Shown: positions 61,767 to 64,000 of the stretch, one piece after another
Layout of the letters: the number at the start of each line of letters is the position of its first letter
Numbering within the stretch: the first letter of the stretch is position 1
From: a virus
Strand: one strand, 5' to 3'
IMG/VR virus record: IMGVR_UViG_3300036770_002019
Span: 1-64,000 of that record
DNA: 64,000 bases
Translations under genes and position numbers: made by a program
The notes under the pieces: model-generated
What the model was told of the DNA's origin: nothing
Databases searched by the model: none
The model's input: the letters and a program-made list of their open reading frames with translations, nothing else

Positions 61767-62545
61767 TCATCATCAGATTGAGTGTTGTTTGAAATTGTTT
61801 CTATGTTATGTACTACAAGTTCAGGAATAATATTACTCCCAAACTCCCTAATAACATCCTGTGGTGTTTTTAAGAGGTACACTAATCTAAAAGTCTGATT
61901 GAATTTAAAGATTCCTTCAGTCATACCAAACTGCTCCACATACTTTTTAATAGTAAATGCTTCAAAATCCTTTGTTCTGTCCTTTAACCAATTTTCTGCT
62001 GTCTTCTCCCCTACTCCTCTTAATCCTGGTATGTTATCAGTAGAGTCCCCCATCAACACTTGTTTCCAAAGAAACCACAATGCTACGCCAGGGGAAGTAT
62101 GTACAAATTCTGTTGTACGATAGTTGTAATGCATGCCAACACATTGATACAATACATCTTTATCTGGGGAACAAATGATAGTTTTACGTTCCGTATTATA
62201 TGCATAATACGCAACTAAATCATCTGCCTCAAGTTCTGAAATGTATGTAAATCTCCAACGCTGTATTAAATATTCCACTAAAGCTGGGAATATAATAGGC
62301 CTTGAAGATCTGGAATCTTTACGTTTGGCTTTATACAAAGGGTCAACATTATATCTAAAACATTGACCTTTAGTAAGAAAACCTGCAAAAGAAGAGGTGT
62401 TGCAACTGTTCAACATATGATAAATACGTTGATCAAGTCCAGCAACAGCCTCCTCTAATGTAGGTTTATCCATCTCGTAGTACAACAGAGAATCCCCATC
62501 AATCAAACAAATATCATTACCTTTTGGGATTCTCTCTATACTCAT
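61760..62545 (-). CDS. 5'-3' exonuclease (flap-endonuclease family)
   Basis: 261 residues, the size of T7 gp6 and PolI 5'-nuclease domains. The acidic metal sites are visible: D16 and D18 (LIDGDSLLYY), E106, D108 and D109 (ELEADDL), D128 and D130 (CSPDKDVLY), D167 and D170 (LMGDSTDNIPG). The following helix-hairpin-helix (GLRGVGEKTAENWL) binds DNA. It would remove primers or flaps in phage replication and recombination. Start overlaps the stop of the rIIB-like gene. Confidence 0.88.
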   Translation of the reverse strand: MSIERIPKGNDICLIDGDSLLYYEMDKPTLEEAVAGLDQRIYHMLNSCNTSSFAGFLTKGQCFRYNVDPLYKAKRKDSRSSRPIIFPALVEYLIQRWRFTYISELEADDLVAYYAYNTERKTIICSPDKDVLYQCVGMHYNYRTTEFVHTSPGVALWFLWKQVLMGDSTDNIPGLRGVGEKTAENWLKDRTKDFEAFTIKKYVEQFGMTEGIFKFNQTFRLVYLLKTPQDVIREFGSNIIPELVVHNIETISNNTQSDDEW

Positions 62546-63714
62546 TATAAGTTCATAAGATTGTTAACGTCACTTTGGATCTCTGTAATTGCATTAGAAT
62601 ATTCTTTTGCAATAGCAGCTCTCATCTCTTCCCACTCACTGTCAGTCTTAGCTGCATAAGTAGATGAATGATAGATAGATCCATTAATCCCAGTCAAACT
62701 AGAATGTACGAAATACTGCAAGCAACGAACAGCTCCTGTAGAATCATCAGGTATTGCCCCAACATGCATAGGATCTACAAACACATTGTGAATCTCACCT
62801 GAGTAATTGTTGATGTACACCAATCCCCCAAAATGAAGACCTTTAACACAAGATGCACGATCGTTAGTGTTTACTTTATCCCAAGAATCTAAGCGATGTA
62901 CACATCCCACTTTAATGAAATGCCCAGGCTTAGAATATCCATTAGGGCCCTCACAATAGAATGCATCTCCACCTTGACCTTGAACTGCAGGTTCAAACAA
63001 ACGATCTTCTACAAACTCTGGGAGACCTTCAGATTCAATCTCCCCAGTATCTGCGTTGAATGTACGCTTATATCTATCTACAATCTCCCCAGTCGCAGTA
63101 TCAAACTTGTGTAGAATCTCCCTAGATACTTTGTACCCATTCAATAACCCCTCTTTAGTGATTTTGATTTGATACATAGTAGCTCTTTCCTCAGCAACTT
63201 CTTCACTGAGTCCATGCTTCTCCATAAACTCTTTCTTAAGTTTAGGGTGAACATACTTCATGTTAATGAAATTGAACATTCTCTCAGAGAACTCTTCACC
63301 TCTCCCATCTTTGAGCTTTGTGCGAAGAACAGGGTTACGTAACCAACGAGTCCATAATTTAATAAGAGGTTCAAAATCTACCCCCATATCCATAGACTCG
63401 TAGATACGATCTACAAGAGCTTTAGGTATAGGAACATTTGTGATACTTGTACCGCTTTTCAAGAAAAACTCTTTTGTTACAGGATTAACATAAATGAATT
63501 CACACTTATCTTGAACAAGTTTAGAGTAATCATGAATTAGTAAAGTAGAGAACTCTTCTAAAGCAAGATTGTACTCCTGGATAGTTGTTGCAGTATTTGC
63601 TTTGTCAGCTACTTTCAACATTGACTGATACAAATCTCTATCGTATGATACAGAAAACGATTCGTTTCCATACGATCCGCTGATGTGATCATTAATAACA
63701 TTTACACTAATCAT
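62545..63714 (-). CDS. rIIB-like protein
   Basis: 389 residues. The central part (FEPLIKLWTRWLRNPVLRTK, then RMFNFINMKYVHPKLKKEFM) and the C-terminal ASCVKGLHFGGLVYINNY and VFVDPMHVGAIPDD segments match the rIIB-like family that crAss-like phages carry. In T4 rIIB affects membrane state and exclusion of other phages; the mechanism here is unknown. No membrane segment is seen. It leads the leftward operon within the window, with a short AT-rich gap before the cut gene upstream. Confidence 0.7.
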   Translation of the reverse strand: MISVNVINDHISGSYGNESFSVSYDRDLYQSMLKVADKANTATTIQEYNLALEEFSTLLIHDYSKLVQDKCEFIYVNPVTKEFFLKSGTSITNVPIPKALVDRIYESMDMGVDFEPLIKLWTRWLRNPVLRTKLKDGRGEEFSERMFNFINMKYVHPKLKKEFMEKHGLSEEVAEERATMYQIKITKEGLLNGYKVSREILHKFDTATGEIVDRYKRTFNADTGEIESEGLPEFVEDRLFEPAVQGQGGDAFYCEGPNGYSKPGHFIKVGCVHRLDSWDKVNTNDRASCVKGLHFGGLVYINNYSGEIHNVFVDPMHVGAIPDDSTGAVRCLQYFVHSSLTGINGSIYHSSTYAAKTDSEWEEMRAAIAKEYSNAITEIQSDVNNLMNL

Positions 63715-63735
63715 AAATTTTTAATTTTAAAGTGT

Positions 63736-64000
63736 TTATACTTGTGGTAAATTAATTTCAATATCAAGCTTACCACGAGACTTGATGTAATGTTCTATTT
63801 CTTTCTTGAAATCTTCATCTTTATAGTACGGAAATCTCAAATTATCTAGTATGTGATGTATCCCTTCTATAAACTCATCCTTTGTTCTAGCAAGTTTAAC
63901 TATCTCAGAATCAAATGCTTCAACTGCTTTTATATCTGTAAAAATAAACAATTCCCTTGACTTATTCGCTACAAGTGTATCATCATAATTAACAGACTCA
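63736..64000 (-). CDS. Partial hypothetical protein, open at the window edge
   Basis: The frame ends at 63736 and stays open upstream to the last base (codons reading ESVNYDDTLVANKS before LFIFTDIKAVEAFD). The TTG at 63951 is therefore unlikely to be the true start. Helical and charged; no domain recognised. A gap of 21 bases separates it from the rIIB-like gene, and an rIIA-like partner would be expected next to rIIB, but the visible part does not show one. Confidence 0.6.
   Translation of the reverse strand, partial: ESVNYDDTLVANKSRELFIFTDIKAVEAFDSEIVKLARTKDEFIEGIHHILDNLRFPYYKDEDFKKEIEHYIKSRGKLDIEINLPQV

Noticed and set aside
1-64000. CRISPR arrays, integrase, insertion sequences
   Set aside because: No regularly spaced repeats, no recombinase-like protein and no terminal inverted repeats with target duplications were found.
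1-64000. Stop-codon reassignment, known in some crAss-like phages
   Set aside because: TAA, TAG and TGA all end genes at sensible places with overlaps, and no long gene is broken by one of them.

Overview
The window reads as the late (virion) half plus the edge of the replication module of a crAss-like phage (order Crassvirales) that infects a Bacteroidota host. I base this on: (i) gene order GroES-like / IHF-like / terminase / portal / scaffold-like / HK97-type capsid / ring-type connectors / a very large muzzle-type tail protein / a run of giant cargo proteins; (ii) a 2544-residue protein with the DFDID active-site signature of crAss-like virion RNA polymerases (Cellulophaga phage phi14:2 gp66 type); (iii) Bacteroidota-type promoters (TTTG, about 19 bp, TAnnTTTG); and (iv) Cys-rich GCTDPxAxNY repeats common in Flavobacteriia surface proteins. 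The DNA is AT-rich, uses the standard stop codons, and is open at the right end (a gene is cut at 64000).

Layout. 1-1000: two short leftward genes in a stretch rich in inverted repeats. 1000-1490: a divergent control region with two consensus rightward promoters, a terminator between them, and a roughly 230-nt GC-rich, foldable segment that I propose is a structured RNA. 1500-4440: fibre-like protein, tiny genes joined by ATGA overlaps, an M15 endolysin, and a secreted Cys-rich protein whose start lies inside the endolysin gene. 4600-5714: two single-gene units with near-identical promoters. 5754-9506: GroES-like co-chaperonin, a winged-helix candidate, zinc-ribbon protein, IHF/HU protein, small and large terminase. 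9529-19853: portal, a zincin-containing protein, scaffold, capsid, connectors and an abundant virion protein. 19904-31649: tail fibres, holin, metallophosphoesterase, small structural and basic proteins, connectors. 31646-59966: muzzle/stabilisation protein, then cargo proteins of 960, 690, 2036, 2544 (RNA polymerase) and 1521 residues. 59973-59998: a bidirectional terminator. 59985-64000: the leftward replication block (DUF1599-like protein, uracil-DNA glycosylase, unknown, 5'-3' exonuclease, rIIB-like).

How it fits together: the cargo proteins would be packed in the virion and ejected with the DNA; the RNA polymerase would transcribe the first genes in the cell; GroES-like protein would assist capsid or giant-protein folding; endolysin and holin would end the cycle.

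The most interesting observation is that the RNA polymerase is interrupted, about 35 residues after its catalytic aspartates, by a roughly 390-residue in-frame insert that starts with a NADAR (YbiA-like) domain, a family that removes ADP-ribose from modified guanine in DNA. The insert has a different base-usage style from its surroundings, as do two other in-frame segments (in the portal-adjacent zincin protein and in the 2036-residue cargo protein). A second highlight is the apparent structured RNA at about 1250-1480.
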